Virus record (IMG/VR): IMGVR_UViG_3300050821_015552
Coordinates: 1 to 64,000 of that record
From: a virus
Length of the DNA: 64,000 nucleotides
Strand: one strand, 5' to 3'
The stretch's first letter is position 1, and every line of letters starts with the position of its first letter. This document shows positions 38,057 through 46,133 of this stretch, one piece after another. A model generated the notes under the pieces. It saw nothing but the letters and a program-made list of their open reading frames with translations. It did no database searches and was not told the origin of the DNA. The translations under genes were made by a program, and so were the position numbers.

Positions 38057-38665
38057 ATGCCCGTCTCAGTGCAGCAGCGCGTGAAGCAGATCCGCGACGA
38101 GGTCCAGTCCCGCCTCGATCTCACCGACGACCAGATGAAGGCTCTAGCGAGCCACGCCGCGATGAAGATCTCCCACGCCTCGGGCGACTGGGAGGCGGGC
38201 CGGCATGTTCCCTCGCAAGGCAAGGAAGCGTGGATCATCGTCGCGGCGTTCGATCACTCGCCGGCCGAGTACGATCACGGCGAGCAGGGCGAAGAGTGGA
38301 CGTATGGCGAGTCGCGCGTGTACGTGCTCTGCCCCGCCGACGTCTTCGGGCCGCTTCGTGATCAGATCGTCGCGCCGGGCAGCGAAATGGTCTGCATGCT
38401 CTACCGCCTGTTTCAGAACGGCCTGCTCATCGCCAAGCCCAAGAGCGAGCCGGCGTTCGTCGACTGCTTGTGCGACGAGTTCGAGGTTTTGAAAAACATG
38501 GCCGGAATCGGCGACGAGGACGATGAAGAAGAGACGTGGGAGTGCCCTGGCTGCGGCGCCGAGAACGACGACGACATGGGCGACGGGGACGACGAGACCG
38601 AGGCGACCAAGGTCAGCTTCTGCGCGAAGTGTGGCGCAGCCCGCGTGGAAGTCGTCCCTCAGTAG
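38057..38665 (+). CDS. 202-aa protein with C-terminal zinc ribbon
   Basis: N-terminal alpha/beta domain of about 140 residues, a very acidic linker (GIGDEDDEEETWE) and a zinc ribbon made of ECPGCGAEN and FCAKCGAAR. No family recognised for the N-terminal domain. Read as a leaderless gene. Confidence 0.6.
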   Translation: MPVSVQQRVKQIRDEVQSRLDLTDDQMKALASHAAMKISHASGDWEAGRHVPSQGKEAWIIVAAFDHSPAEYDHGEQGEEWTYGESRVYVLCPADVFGPLRDQIVAPGSEMVCMLYRLFQNGLLIAKPKSEPAFVDCLCDEFEVLKNMAGIGDEDDEEETWECPGCGAENDDDMGDGDDETEATKVSFCAKCGAARVEVVPQ

Positions 38666-38677
38666 CGCCTCCTGGGC

Positions 38678-38683
38678 TATCCT
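38678..38683 (+). promoter_or_regulatory. Leaderless-type -10 box (TATCCT) before 38691
   Basis: TATCCT, seven bases, ATG 38691; no ribosome-binding site. Confidence 0.5.
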
Positions 38684-38690
38684 CTGAGCC

Positions 38691-40241
38691 ATGACCACGT
38701 CCGTCCCGTTCGATCTTCCGCCCGACGATCCGCCCGCCGAAGCCAATGGGGCTTCGGTCGAGGACGACGGTCGACGCAAGCGTTCACCGCCGAGCGGTGG
38801 CGGCAGGGGCGGCCAGCAGGAGATCCGTCGACAGCCCCCGGCTGCCGGCGCTCCCAAGCCGCCCAACCCGGCCCTGGTGCGCGCTGCCTCCGAAGACCCC
38901 GGCGATCTCGAAGCCTGGCCGCGCGACGCCTTCAAGCTCTGGCCGCGCATCATCGACCACATCGGCAAGACGAATCCCCCGCTGCAGCCCGAGGAGGTCA
39001 CGATCAGCGTGACGCGAGCGCCCCTGGGGCCGTCCATCCGCGGGCCCAAGGACGACGAGGCAGCGGGCTACATCAACATGGGCGAGATCAACGGCGGAGC
39101 GGTCGCGGGCTTCGGCGGGATGACCGCGAGCGACTCGCTTCGCTACCACCTCGTCAGCCAGTTCCACTCCATCGGTCCCAACGGTAGCACCAAGGGCGCG
39201 GGGCCGTCGCACTACAAGCTCGAGTTCTCCTACGTGCGCAACGGCGCGCCCATCAAAACCGGGCACGTCGATCTGGACAGCTACTCGACGCTCGTCATGG
39301 TCCGCGAGCGCGGCGAGCAGCTAGCCGAGCAGATCCGCAAGGCGCAGGAGATCGGCGAGAGCGGCGAAGCGGGCAGACTACCGCCGCTCGGCACGCTGCC
39401 CGGCATGCCAGGACGCGTCGCCCAGACGCACGTGAGCACCATGTCGCCGGAGATGGCGATCGAGTGGGGCAAGATGCAGGCTCGCGAGGAGATGCGCGCC
39501 GAGCAGGAGAACCGACCCGTGCGCGAGGTGCCGCCTCCTACGGGCGTACCGAACAACGACGCGGCCATCGCGTGGGAACGCGAGAAGGCGCAGATGCAGC
39601 TTGCGGCGGAGAAGGACAAGAAGGAGCTCGAGCTTCGCATCAGAGACATGGAGATGAAGCAGGCAGCCGATGCTGCTGCTCGCGAGCGCGACGCTCTCCT
39701 GAACCGTCTTGCCTCCCTCGAAGCCCGCATCAATTCGCCCGGCGAGAGCGACGAAGCGAAGATGCTCAAGCACCTGATCGCCCTGGGCGTCCTGCAGGTC
39801 GGCCCCGACGGCAAACCGGTGCCCGTGGGCGCGGGAGCGTCGTACACGCCTCCGGGTAAGGCCCAGACCCCCGAGCAGCAGCTGCTCGAGGCGGCGCGCG
39901 TCATCGCCGAGGGGCAGAAGGCCAGCGAGCAGACGCGCGAGACGCTGCGCAAGACGTTCAACCTCGAGAACCCGACGACGGAGATCGTCAAGGACGAGCC
40001 GGAGGACAAGAAGGAGCCCACCTGGTTCGACAAGGTCATCGGCGTGGCCGGTGGCATTCTCGAAGGCGCCGTGAAGAACCCCGAGGGGCCGCTGACGGCG
40101 CTGGCGACGTTCACCAAGGGCTCGCAGGCCGGGCAGATGTTCGAGGGGCTCGCGCAGGCTGCAGCGGCGGGCAAGGCGGCCGTCAACGCTTCGCGGGTGT
40201 CGCCGCCTTCTGGGGGCGCCGGGTTCAAGTCGAACGCGTGA
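38691..40241 (+). CDS. 516-aa virion-type protein with central coiled coil
   Basis: Pro-rich, disordered N-terminus (1-70), a globular beta-containing domain (about 95-200), a long charged coiled coil (about 255-345; WEREKAQMQLAAEKDKKELELRIRDMEMKQ region), and an Ala/Gly-rich end with a hydrophobic segment (WFDKVIGVAGGILEGAVK). It contains PVPVGAGASY, close to the GAG motif of its neighbours. A scaffold, spike stalk or internal protein are possible roles. Confidence 0.6.
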   Translation: MTTSVPFDLPPDDPPAEANGASVEDDGRRKRSPPSGGGRGGQQEIRRQPPAAGAPKPPNPALVRAASEDPGDLEAWPRDAFKLWPRIIDHIGKTNPPLQPEEVTISVTRAPLGPSIRGPKDDEAAGYINMGEINGGAVAGFGGMTASDSLRYHLVSQFHSIGPNGSTKGAGPSHYKLEFSYVRNGAPIKTGHVDLDSYSTLVMVRERGEQLAEQIRKAQEIGESGEAGRLPPLGTLPGMPGRVAQTHVSTMSPEMAIEWGKMQAREEMRAEQENRPVREVPPPTGVPNNDAAIAWEREKAQMQLAAEKDKKELELRIRDMEMKQAADAAARERDALLNRLASLEARINSPGESDEAKMLKHLIALGVLQVGPDGKPVPVGAGASYTPPGKAQTPEQQLLEAARVIAEGQKASEQTRETLRKTFNLENPTTEIVKDEPEDKKEPTWFDKVIGVAGGILEGAVKNPEGPLTALATFTKGSQAGQMFEGLAQAAAAGKAAVNASRVSPPSGGAGFKSNA

Positions 40242-40489
40242 AACCGCGCGTCCCGATCACGGCCGAAGCCGTGCGAGCCCATGGGCGACGCACGGTCTGC
40301 GCAGCGACGGAAGCGTGTCGCATCTGTGGCCTGCTCAATCGGGTGTTCCTTGATGAGATCCGGCTGTCGATCGGCAAGGAGCGCATGCCACGGGGGCCCA
40401 GGAGCGAAAGGGGCGCAGGGCCGCAGAACTTCGGGCAGAGCCACGCGTGGCGGCAGGATGGCCGAGTTTCGGTCTTCCGGCACGAGTGA
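40238..40489 (+). CDS. Hypothetical 83-aa protein
   Basis: GTG start in an overlap with the coiled-coil gene. ACRICGLLNRVF gives one CxxC pair; the rest is basic and Gly-rich. Function unknown. Confidence 0.52.
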   Translation: MKPRVPITAEAVRAHGRRTVCAATEACRICGLLNRVFLDEIRLSIGKERMPRGPRSERGAGPQNFGQSHAWRQDGRVSVFRHE

Positions 40490-40491
40490 GG

Positions 40492-40497
40492 TAGACT
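40492..40497 (+). promoter_or_regulatory. Leaderless-type -10 box (TAGACT) before 40505
   Basis: TAGACT, seven bases, ATG 40505; no ribosome-binding site. Confidence 0.5.
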
Positions 40498-40504
40498 GCT
40501 TCGC

Positions 40505-40753
40505 ATGCGCTGCTCCTGCGGCCAGCACGACTTGCCCGAGGGCCGTCAGACCCCGTGTCACTTCTGCGGGCACCCCACGCTGTCGGAGCCGGTCGTCATG
40601 TGGGACATGGGGCTGTTCTGGTACCCCATTTGTCATGCCTGCACGCAGACGGTCCCCTTCGAGCAGCAGAGGGTGACGGTGCACCTCGCGCCTCCGGAGC
40701 TGGTCGCTCGCGCGCACGCTCATGGGCCGCCCTGTGTCGAGCGGAGGGCCTGA
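40505..40753 (+). CDS. 82-aa zinc-ribbon protein
   Basis: Three Cys pairs (CSCGQH, CHFCGHP, CHACTQT) within 50 residues, enough for one or two zinc sites. The homing endonuclease follows after 3 bp. Function unknown. Confidence 0.58.
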   Translation: MRCSCGQHDLPEGRQTPCHFCGHPTLSEPVVMWDMGLFWYPICHACTQTVPFEQQRVTVHLAPPELVARAHAHGPPCVERRA

Positions 40754-40756
40754 GCG

Positions 40757-41743
40757 ATGGGCGACGAGAAGCGCGTCTGGACGATCTACTGCCACACCTC
40801 TCCGAGCGGGAAGAGGTACGTGGGTCAGACGCGCAAGACGATGGAACAGCGATGGAATGAGCATGTGTCTGTATCGCGCTGCCCCTCGCGGCGACGCCTG
40901 TACACCGTCTTCCACGCTGCCATCAGAAAATATGGGCCCGAAGCATTCCAGCATGAAGTGCTGGCGGTATCCGGTACGCGAGAAGAGGCGAACGCTGTCG
41001 AGGCAGACTGGATCAAGAGACTCAATACGCTGCTCCCTCATGGCTACAACGTTGATCCTGGGGCGGTAGGGTATGTCGAGCGCGGTGACGAGACGCGCCG
41101 TCGTATGCGTGAGACTCAGATGTCCAAGACGCCCGAAGAGCGCCGAGATTTGTCACTTCGTGCAGCCGCTGCACAAACACCAGAAGAACGTCGTCAGAAG
41201 GCGCTCAAGGGTGCAGCGGCCCAGACCCCGGAGCAGCGTCGGGAGAAGGCGCTCAAGGCAGCGGCGGCGCAGACGCCTGAACAGCGGAGCGCGAAAGCGC
41301 AAAAACGTTGGGACAACGCAACACCGGAGCAACGAGCACATCACGCCCAAAAGGTACGTGAGTCCAAGCGTGAGGCTGCGACGGTACGGCGAGAAGAAAA
41401 GGCCAAACTCCACGCGTCTCCTGAATGGCAGGCCAAGATCGCAGCGGAAAGAGAGGCCAGCCGTATCGCCGCGATCGAGAAGCAACGTACGGCGCGGTTG
41501 GAGTGGTGGGCCAAGAGGACGCCTGAGCAGCGACACACGCACGGTTTGACGGTGGCCGCTACAGCGCGCGCAAACGGACGCGTTCGAAAGCCGAAGCGGA
41601 AGCCGCCGCTGAAGCCACGTGGTCATATCGCATTGAAAGCGTGGGTCACCCGTCGTCGCAGGCAACGCGAGCGTGAGTTCTCGAAGCTGGTGACAGAGAT
41701 CGCCGCGCAACCGATTGCGACCGATCTTGGGTACGGGTGCTGA
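40757..41743 (+). CDS. GIY-YIG homing endonuclease with tandem AQTPEQR repeats (328 aa)
   Basis: Residues 9-27 (TIYCHTSPSGKRYVGQTRK) are the GIY-YIG motif; the nuclease domain ends near 100. From about 120 to 200 a 16-residue unit (core AAAAQTPEQRREKALK) is repeated four to five times, and further TPEQR units follow, forming a long basic helical array likely to contact DNA over a distance. Paralogue of 30373 with more repeats. Base composition is lower in GC than its neighbours, in keeping with a mobile origin. Confidence 0.82.
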   Translation: MGDEKRVWTIYCHTSPSGKRYVGQTRKTMEQRWNEHVSVSRCPSRRRLYTVFHAAIRKYGPEAFQHEVLAVSGTREEANAVEADWIKRLNTLLPHGYNVDPGAVGYVERGDETRRRMRETQMSKTPEERRDLSLRAAAAQTPEERRQKALKGAAAQTPEQRREKALKAAAAQTPEQRSAKAQKRWDNATPEQRAHHAQKVRESKREAATVRREEKAKLHASPEWQAKIAAEREASRIAAIEKQRTARLEWWAKRTPEQRHTHGLTVAATARANGRVRKPKRKPPLKPRGHIALKAWVTRRRRQREREFSKLVTEIAAQPIATDLGYGC

Positions 41744-41746
41744 TCC

Positions 41747-42898
41747 ATGACGCCTCTTCTGTCGTACCTGACGCCGACGCTCAATCGGCCGCAGACGCAT
41801 CAATCGCTCTACGAGGGCTACGCCGCCGACACCTGGCCCAACAAAGAGCTCGTGGTGCTCGACGAGAGCGCGCAGCCGTCGCCTTTCTTCTCGCGTCTGA
41901 CGGACGCGACCGTCCGCTACTTCCACGAGCCAGGCAAACCTCGCGTTGAAGGAGTCACGCGCATTGGGGCTGCACGCAACAGACTAACAAGGTTGTCGCG
42001 TGGCGCTTACCTTGCTGCCAGGGACGACGACGATTCATACGATCCTGCGTGGGGCACATTCGCCATCGGGCGTCTAGGGAACGCAGACGCGCTTAAATTG
42101 ACGACGTACAAGCTGCTTCATCAGGCAACCGGACTTCTGTTCCTCTGGCGGTCGACTGAGGTCGCGAGCAAACATTGGGCGCTGCTCGGCGATCGGATCA
42201 AGCGTGTCGAGGTCGCAGCGGGCGAGATGCCCGCTGACTTCATCGAGAAGATGAAGTTGTGGTACGGCTTCTCGCTCGTCGCGCCCAGGCGTACGTTCGA
42301 ACGCTTCCCGTTCCCCGAGGAGGGGACCGAAGACATCAAGTTCTTGGAGGATGTTCTCGAAGGAGGCGGGCGCATCGTATTCGTGGACGACGCGCCCGAC
42401 ATGATCCTTCACGTCATCGGCAGTTCCCAATCGCAACACGCCTATCCGGCGACCCTCATCGGCGCCGCAGGAGCCGATACTTCGCTCGCCGAGATGCTGC
42501 AGGGCATGATCTCCCTACCCGATGGGCAGTCGATCCAGATCACACCTGCAGCCAAGTTCGCCGTCCTGGCAGCTATCGACGAAAAATACTCGCTCCGGAA
42601 CATCGGCATCCGCGCCAAGGACGGCGGCCTGGTCATCGACTCGATCCGGGACAACGTCCCGCCGGGTGAGTTCGGCGCTGCCGCTCCGCCAGACGGGATG
42701 CGCCTTGTGCTCGCCGTCGGAGAGGGGACCAAGGCCAAGACGCTGCCGTGGAAGGCCCCCGGTTTCCTGTCGGCGTTCGAGAAGAGCCACGTCGTCAAGG
42801 CCTGGTCGTCGGCTCCTTTTGTGGGGGCGGGCGAAGCGTGCGACACTCTGCCCATGCACGGGTACGCAGCGGCCATCTTCGGACGGAGGGTGCGATGA
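41747..42898 (+). CDS. GT2-like glycosyltransferase fused to a virion motif (383 aa)
   Basis: Residues 1-110 look like a family 2 glycosyltransferase: PLLSYLTPTLNRP, ELVVLDESAQPS, GAARNRLTRLSRGAYLAARDDDDSYDP (acidic DXD-type cluster). The C-terminus is not enzymatic: VGAGEACDTLPMHGYAAAIFGRRVR closely matches an internal segment of the 47722 protein and, in part, the likely capsid protein at 53960. I infer an enzyme targeted to, or processed with, the particle. Confidence 0.62.
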   Translation: MTPLLSYLTPTLNRPQTHQSLYEGYAADTWPNKELVVLDESAQPSPFFSRLTDATVRYFHEPGKPRVEGVTRIGAARNRLTRLSRGAYLAARDDDDSYDPAWGTFAIGRLGNADALKLTTYKLLHQATGLLFLWRSTEVASKHWALLGDRIKRVEVAAGEMPADFIEKMKLWYGFSLVAPRRTFERFPFPEEGTEDIKFLEDVLEGGGRIVFVDDAPDMILHVIGSSQSQHAYPATLIGAAGADTSLAEMLQGMISLPDGQSIQITPAAKFAVLAAIDEKYSLRNIGIRAKDGGLVIDSIRDNVPPGEFGAAAPPDGMRLVLAVGEGTKAKTLPWKAPGFLSAFEKSHVVKAWSSAPFVGAGEACDTLPMHGYAAAIFGRRVR

Positions 42899-43461
42899 GT
42901 CCAGAGGCGGCCAGCACGGCCAAAACAGCCATCTACGTCGTCGGCGGGCTCGTCGTGTTCACGACAATCGTCGGCGTTGCCATCTTCGCGGTCGGTGCGA
43001 AGGCGGTGAGTAACGCCGCCAACAACAACAACAACGGCAAGACGCTCGCAACCGGCTCGACCTCGGCGCCCTTCGTCGTTCCGCAGAACGACTTCATCGT
43101 CATCTCCTACGTCAACGGGCCGTATCCGTTGCCAACAGTTGCCCAGGCGCAGGCAGCGCTCGACGCTGTGTCGCCTGGCATGTGGCAGGTGCAGAACGTT
43201 CAGGAGGGGGCCGCGGGTACCTGGCAGCACCAGGGCGCGTTCGATGTGAGCGCGATCTATCTCGGTGGTCCATCCACGTACGTGACCAACGACGCGCTAC
43301 TGAGCGGGTGGACGACCGTCGTGGCGCAGCCGAACTCGGGTCTGTCGTGGACGCCCAACACTCCGGCCTTCGCACTTACTGCCGTGCAGGACTTCGGCCC
43401 GTCGGGCACCGGGTCTGGTGCGGCACAAGGCTATGCCGCCGCCATCGGGGTCGGACGATGA
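42895..43461 (+). CDS. 188-aa virion-type protein with N-terminal membrane anchor
   Basis: Transmembrane helix at about 10-35 (AIYVVGGLVVFTTIVGVAIFAVGA), an Asn-rich linker, then a beta-rich ectodomain. Ends AAQGYAAAIGVGR, a variant of the GYAxAIxG motif. ATGA overlaps on both sides. Confidence 0.62.
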   Translation: MSPEAASTAKTAIYVVGGLVVFTTIVGVAIFAVGAKAVSNAANNNNNGKTLATGSTSAPFVVPQNDFIVISYVNGPYPLPTVAQAQAALDAVSPGMWQVQNVQEGAAGTWQHQGAFDVSAIYLGGPSTYVTNDALLSGWTTVVAQPNSGLSWTPNTPAFALTAVQDFGPSGTGSGAAQGYAAAIGVGR

Positions 43462-43826
43462 GCTACGCAGACGCCATCTTCGGGGCCGGCAAACACACTT
43501 CGACGCTCGGCCCGCGTGGCGAGCCGCTCGGAGCCGCCGAGGTCGTCGAGCGCTACGATCCGAAGCGGTACGCCGGTCGTGAGCCGCCGCATCGGTGCAC
43601 GGTCGCATCGGCGACAGCGATTGCGCAGCAGCTACCGGGGGCGCCGTGGAAGTTCCAAGGTGAGCTGCCCGTGGGATCGGCGCTGCCGTGGCCGACGACC
43701 GAGCACGTCTACCCAGTCGTGACCCCGATGGGGAAGAAGAACATCCCCGTGCAGGTGACCGCCGACGGTCAGCACATCTCGACAACCTGCCCGTACACCG
43801 GGGCCGTCTGGACCTTCGGGAAGTAG
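43458..43826 (+). CDS. 122-aa virion-type protein starting with the GAG motif
   Basis: N-terminus MSYADAIFGAGKHTS carries the motif shared with 49649 (SYERAIYGAG). The rest is Pro/Gly-rich and beta-like with two Cys (HRCTVAS, TTCPYTGAVW). No membrane segment. Function unknown. Confidence 0.6.
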   Translation: MSYADAIFGAGKHTSTLGPRGEPLGAAEVVERYDPKRYAGREPPHRCTVASATAIAQQLPGAPWKFQGELPVGSALPWPTTEHVYPVVTPMGKKNIPVQVTADGQHISTTCPYTGAVWTFGK

Positions 43827-43832
43827 TCCACC

Positions 43833-44522
43833 ATGCCGGCCAAGTTTCTTCCGCGGGAGCAGCCGCCCGAGCATAGATGCTCGTGTTGCCGCGAGTTGAA
43901 GCCCAGAGAGTCGTTCAACAAAAACCACCGGACGCCTAGCGGCCTGCAGTACGTGTGCAAAGAGTGTCTTCGTACGAATCGTGTCCCATACCGAAAGAAG
44001 CGCCTAGAGAAGGAAAAGCGCATGCGTGCGGAACGGATGGGGACCGAGGAGCACGTACGCTTCTTGCGCAAGCATCGAGGCTTCAAGTACCACGTTGACG
44101 TTGAAGCGTTGTGGGTCGAGCAGGGCGGACTTTGCGGCCTGTGTGGGGAACCCATGCTGCCGGCCGGCAATTCGTTGGATGCCGTTGCCGTGGATCATGA
44201 TCGTGCGTGCTGTCCCACAAACAAATTCTCGTGCGGACAATGCGTGCGTGATTTGATCCACAAGCGATGCAATGTTTTGCTGGGGCACGCAAAAGACAAC
44301 CCCGTCACGTTGCGTCGCGCGGTCGGCTATATCGAGCGCTGGAGCGGCCGAAAGCGTGGCGTGATGAAGTGGAGAAAGAAAGACGTTGGGGTGCGGGCAC
44401 CACAGATTCGGGCGGAGAACGCCAAGTTGTTTCGCCAGCAGTCGCATGACTGGTTCTCGGCGATCCTCTTAGACCGCACCCTCGATCAGTTCGTCGCAGA
44501 AGATGTCGGGACGCTCCAATGA
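43833..44522 (+). CDS. Endonuclease VII-like HNH nuclease (229 aa)
   Basis: N-terminal zinc ribbon (CSCCRELKPRESF ... CKECLRTN), then CGLCGEPM, AVDHDRACC, CVRDLIHKRCNVLLGHAKDNP, the endonuclease VII core with its DHD. A stand-alone homing gene placed between two virion membrane-protein genes; GC is lower than in the neighbours. Confidence 0.82.
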   Translation: MPAKFLPREQPPEHRCSCCRELKPRESFNKNHRTPSGLQYVCKECLRTNRVPYRKKRLEKEKRMRAERMGTEEHVRFLRKHRGFKYHVDVEALWVEQGGLCGLCGEPMLPAGNSLDAVAVDHDRACCPTNKFSCGQCVRDLIHKRCNVLLGHAKDNPVTLRRAVGYIERWSGRKRGVMKWRKKDVGVRAPQIRAENAKLFRQQSHDWFSAILLDRTLDQFVAEDVGTLQ

Positions 44523-45097
44523 ACAACACCGCCCGCTACGCCGTGTGGATGGCCAGCCTCGGAGTCCTGGGGGCCGGCGGCGGCTATCTCCTGCGCAAGG
44601 ACGCCAAGAGAAACGCCATCGTCGGCGGCGCGGTCGGCGGCCTGGTCTCTGGTCTCGGCCTGGGTGTCGTGCTCGCGTACCTGACGGAGCCGAGCCCCGC
44701 CAGCAAGATCGCTGGCTCCAAGTCTCCGCCCGCTGGCGGCTGCCCCGCGGGGACGTACTGGAACGGCAACGCGTGCATCCATCAGGTCGTCTTCCAGGGG
44801 CCGCAGCCGCCGCAGCAGATGACGAGCCTGACGCTCGACGCCGGCAACCTGAGCCCGCCGCCGATCAAGACCTACTCCGGCATCTTCAACGTCTACTCGC
44901 CCCCGGTGCAGGGAAACACGGGTGGCGGCTGGATCAACTCAGCGTCGTCCAACCCGGCTATCTGGACCCCGCTGGTCAACTACCAATCGAGCTCGCTGCA
45001 GGTTCTGTTGACGGATGTCGCGGGTACGGTCTCGGTCGTCTGGTACGACGCGGCCAGCGGCCGGACGCTCACGACGAACCTGCGGTTCGTGGCGTAG
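44519..45097 (+). CDS. 192-aa protein with two N-terminal membrane segments
   Basis: Membrane helices at about 8-25 and 33-55 (VWMASLGVLGAGGGYLL; AIVGGAVGGLVSGLGLGVVLAYL), then GGCPAGTYWNGNACIHQ, a small disulfide-type turn similar to one in the 57860 protein, and a beta-rich domain. Ectodomain probably outside the membrane. Confidence 0.62.
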   Translation: MNNTARYAVWMASLGVLGAGGGYLLRKDAKRNAIVGGAVGGLVSGLGLGVVLAYLTEPSPASKIAGSKSPPAGGCPAGTYWNGNACIHQVVFQGPQPPQQMTSLTLDAGNLSPPPIKTYSGIFNVYSPPVQGNTGGGWINSASSNPAIWTPLVNYQSSSLQVLLTDVAGTVSVVWYDAASGRTLTTNLRFVA

Positions 45098-45122
45098 ATT
45101 CGACCCCGGCCAGGAAGCGGCG

Positions 45123-45128
45123 TAGTCT
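45123..45128 (+). promoter_or_regulatory. Leaderless-type -10 box (TAGTCT) before 45136
   Basis: TAGTCT, seven bases, ATG 45136; TTCGAC stands 18 bp upstream. No ribosome-binding site. Confidence 0.52.
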
Positions 45129-45135
45129 CAGCGAC

Positions 45136-45864
45136 ATGACTCGTGGAGAGAAGATCCTCGCCTGGGGCGCCGCCGGCATCACCGCGGTCCTGGTGACTTT
45201 CGGCATCATCGAGGCGGTCAAGTCCAAGCCCTCTTTGTCGACCCCTACGACGACCGGCACCACGATGTCGATCCTGCTGACCGCCCCCTCGGGCGCTCAG
45301 AACCTCGGCATCGTCGCGCTGCCCGCAGGAGCCACGCTCATCTTGGGCGCTCCGCAGGGAGGCAGCGTCGGCAACGTGTCGTTCACCGGTACGGCCGCGA
45401 AGGTTGCTGCTCAGACCGGGACCGCTGTTTCGATCCAGTGGACCAGCCAGAGCCCCACGGGCCCCTCGCAGGCCACGATTACGTGGACCGACGCCGCCAA
45501 CGCCTCGCACACGTCCACCGTGCAGATCGTGCCCGAGCTGTCCTCGACGGTCATCGGCCTGGCCGTCGGCACGATGCCCGATCTCTGGCTGCCGGCGTCG
45601 AGCTCCACGGTCACCGGAGAGATGCTCTTCGTGCCGCCCGCGCAACAGTCCACCGACAGGCAGCTGCCGGTCATCAACAACGGATCGGTGACCACGGGCA
45701 CGAGCGTTACCGGAACGTTCATGCCCGGCACCACAGCGTCTCCCGGGGGCAGCTTCGGCGTCGTGGCCGCAGCCAACGGGACGAGCAACGTGGCGATCAA
45801 CTGGACCGACGGCTCGGGCAACTCGCAGGTGTCGAACTTCGCCGTGACCGTGCTGCCGAACTGA
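45136..45864 (+). CDS. 242-aa beta-rich virion-type protein with N-terminal anchor
   Basis: Starts EKILAWGAAGITAVLVTFGIIEAVKSKP, an anchor helix paralogous to that of the gene at 48954. The remainder is two Ig-like beta domains rich in Thr/Ser/Gly. A membrane-anchored surface or penton-type protein would fit. Confidence 0.62.
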   Translation: MTRGEKILAWGAAGITAVLVTFGIIEAVKSKPSLSTPTTTGTTMSILLTAPSGAQNLGIVALPAGATLILGAPQGGSVGNVSFTGTAAKVAAQTGTAVSIQWTSQSPTGPSQATITWTDAANASHTSTVQIVPELSSTVIGLAVGTMPDLWLPASSSTVTGEMLFVPPAQQSTDRQLPVINNGSVTTGTSVTGTFMPGTTASPGGSFGVVAAANGTSNVAINWTDGSGNSQVSNFAVTVLPN

Positions 45865-45866
45865 CG

Positions 45867-46133
45867 ATGGTCTGGACGGCCATCCTCGCCGCCTGGATCA
45901 CGCTCGGCTTGGGCCGGATGCCGTACGTGTGGGCCGAGATGCTCTCGGGCATGCGCAAGAAGTACCCGGAGCTATACGAGCACGTGAACTGCCCCCATTG
46001 CCGCCGCAAGAGGGCCTGGACCCGTTGGCACTCGTACATCGTCGCGACACTCATCCTGCTTCCCATCGCGGCGCTGGTGGGCCCCTTTGGGTGGTGGTTC
46101 GGTCGTCTTGGCCAAGGGACGAAGTTGTCGTGA
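45867..46133 (+). CDS. 88-aa protein with two membrane helices
   Basis: Helices at 3-18 (WTAILAAWITLGLGRMP) and 57-80 (SYIVATLILLPIAALVGPFGWWFG) around a cytoplasmic-type loop with CPHCRRKRAW. The CxxC loop may bind metal. Similar two-helix proteins serve in membrane and lysis modules; not specific. Confidence 0.58.
   Translation: MVWTAILAAWITLGLGRMPYVWAEMLSGMRKKYPELYEHVNCPHCRRKRAWTRWHSYIVATLILLPIAALVGPFGWWFGRLGQGTKLS

Noticed and set aside
39281-41041. A 586-codon minus-strand open frame
   Set aside because: Antisense to the coiled-coil gene and the start of the GIY-YIG gene; Ser/Arg-rich low-complexity translation and no ribosome-binding site.
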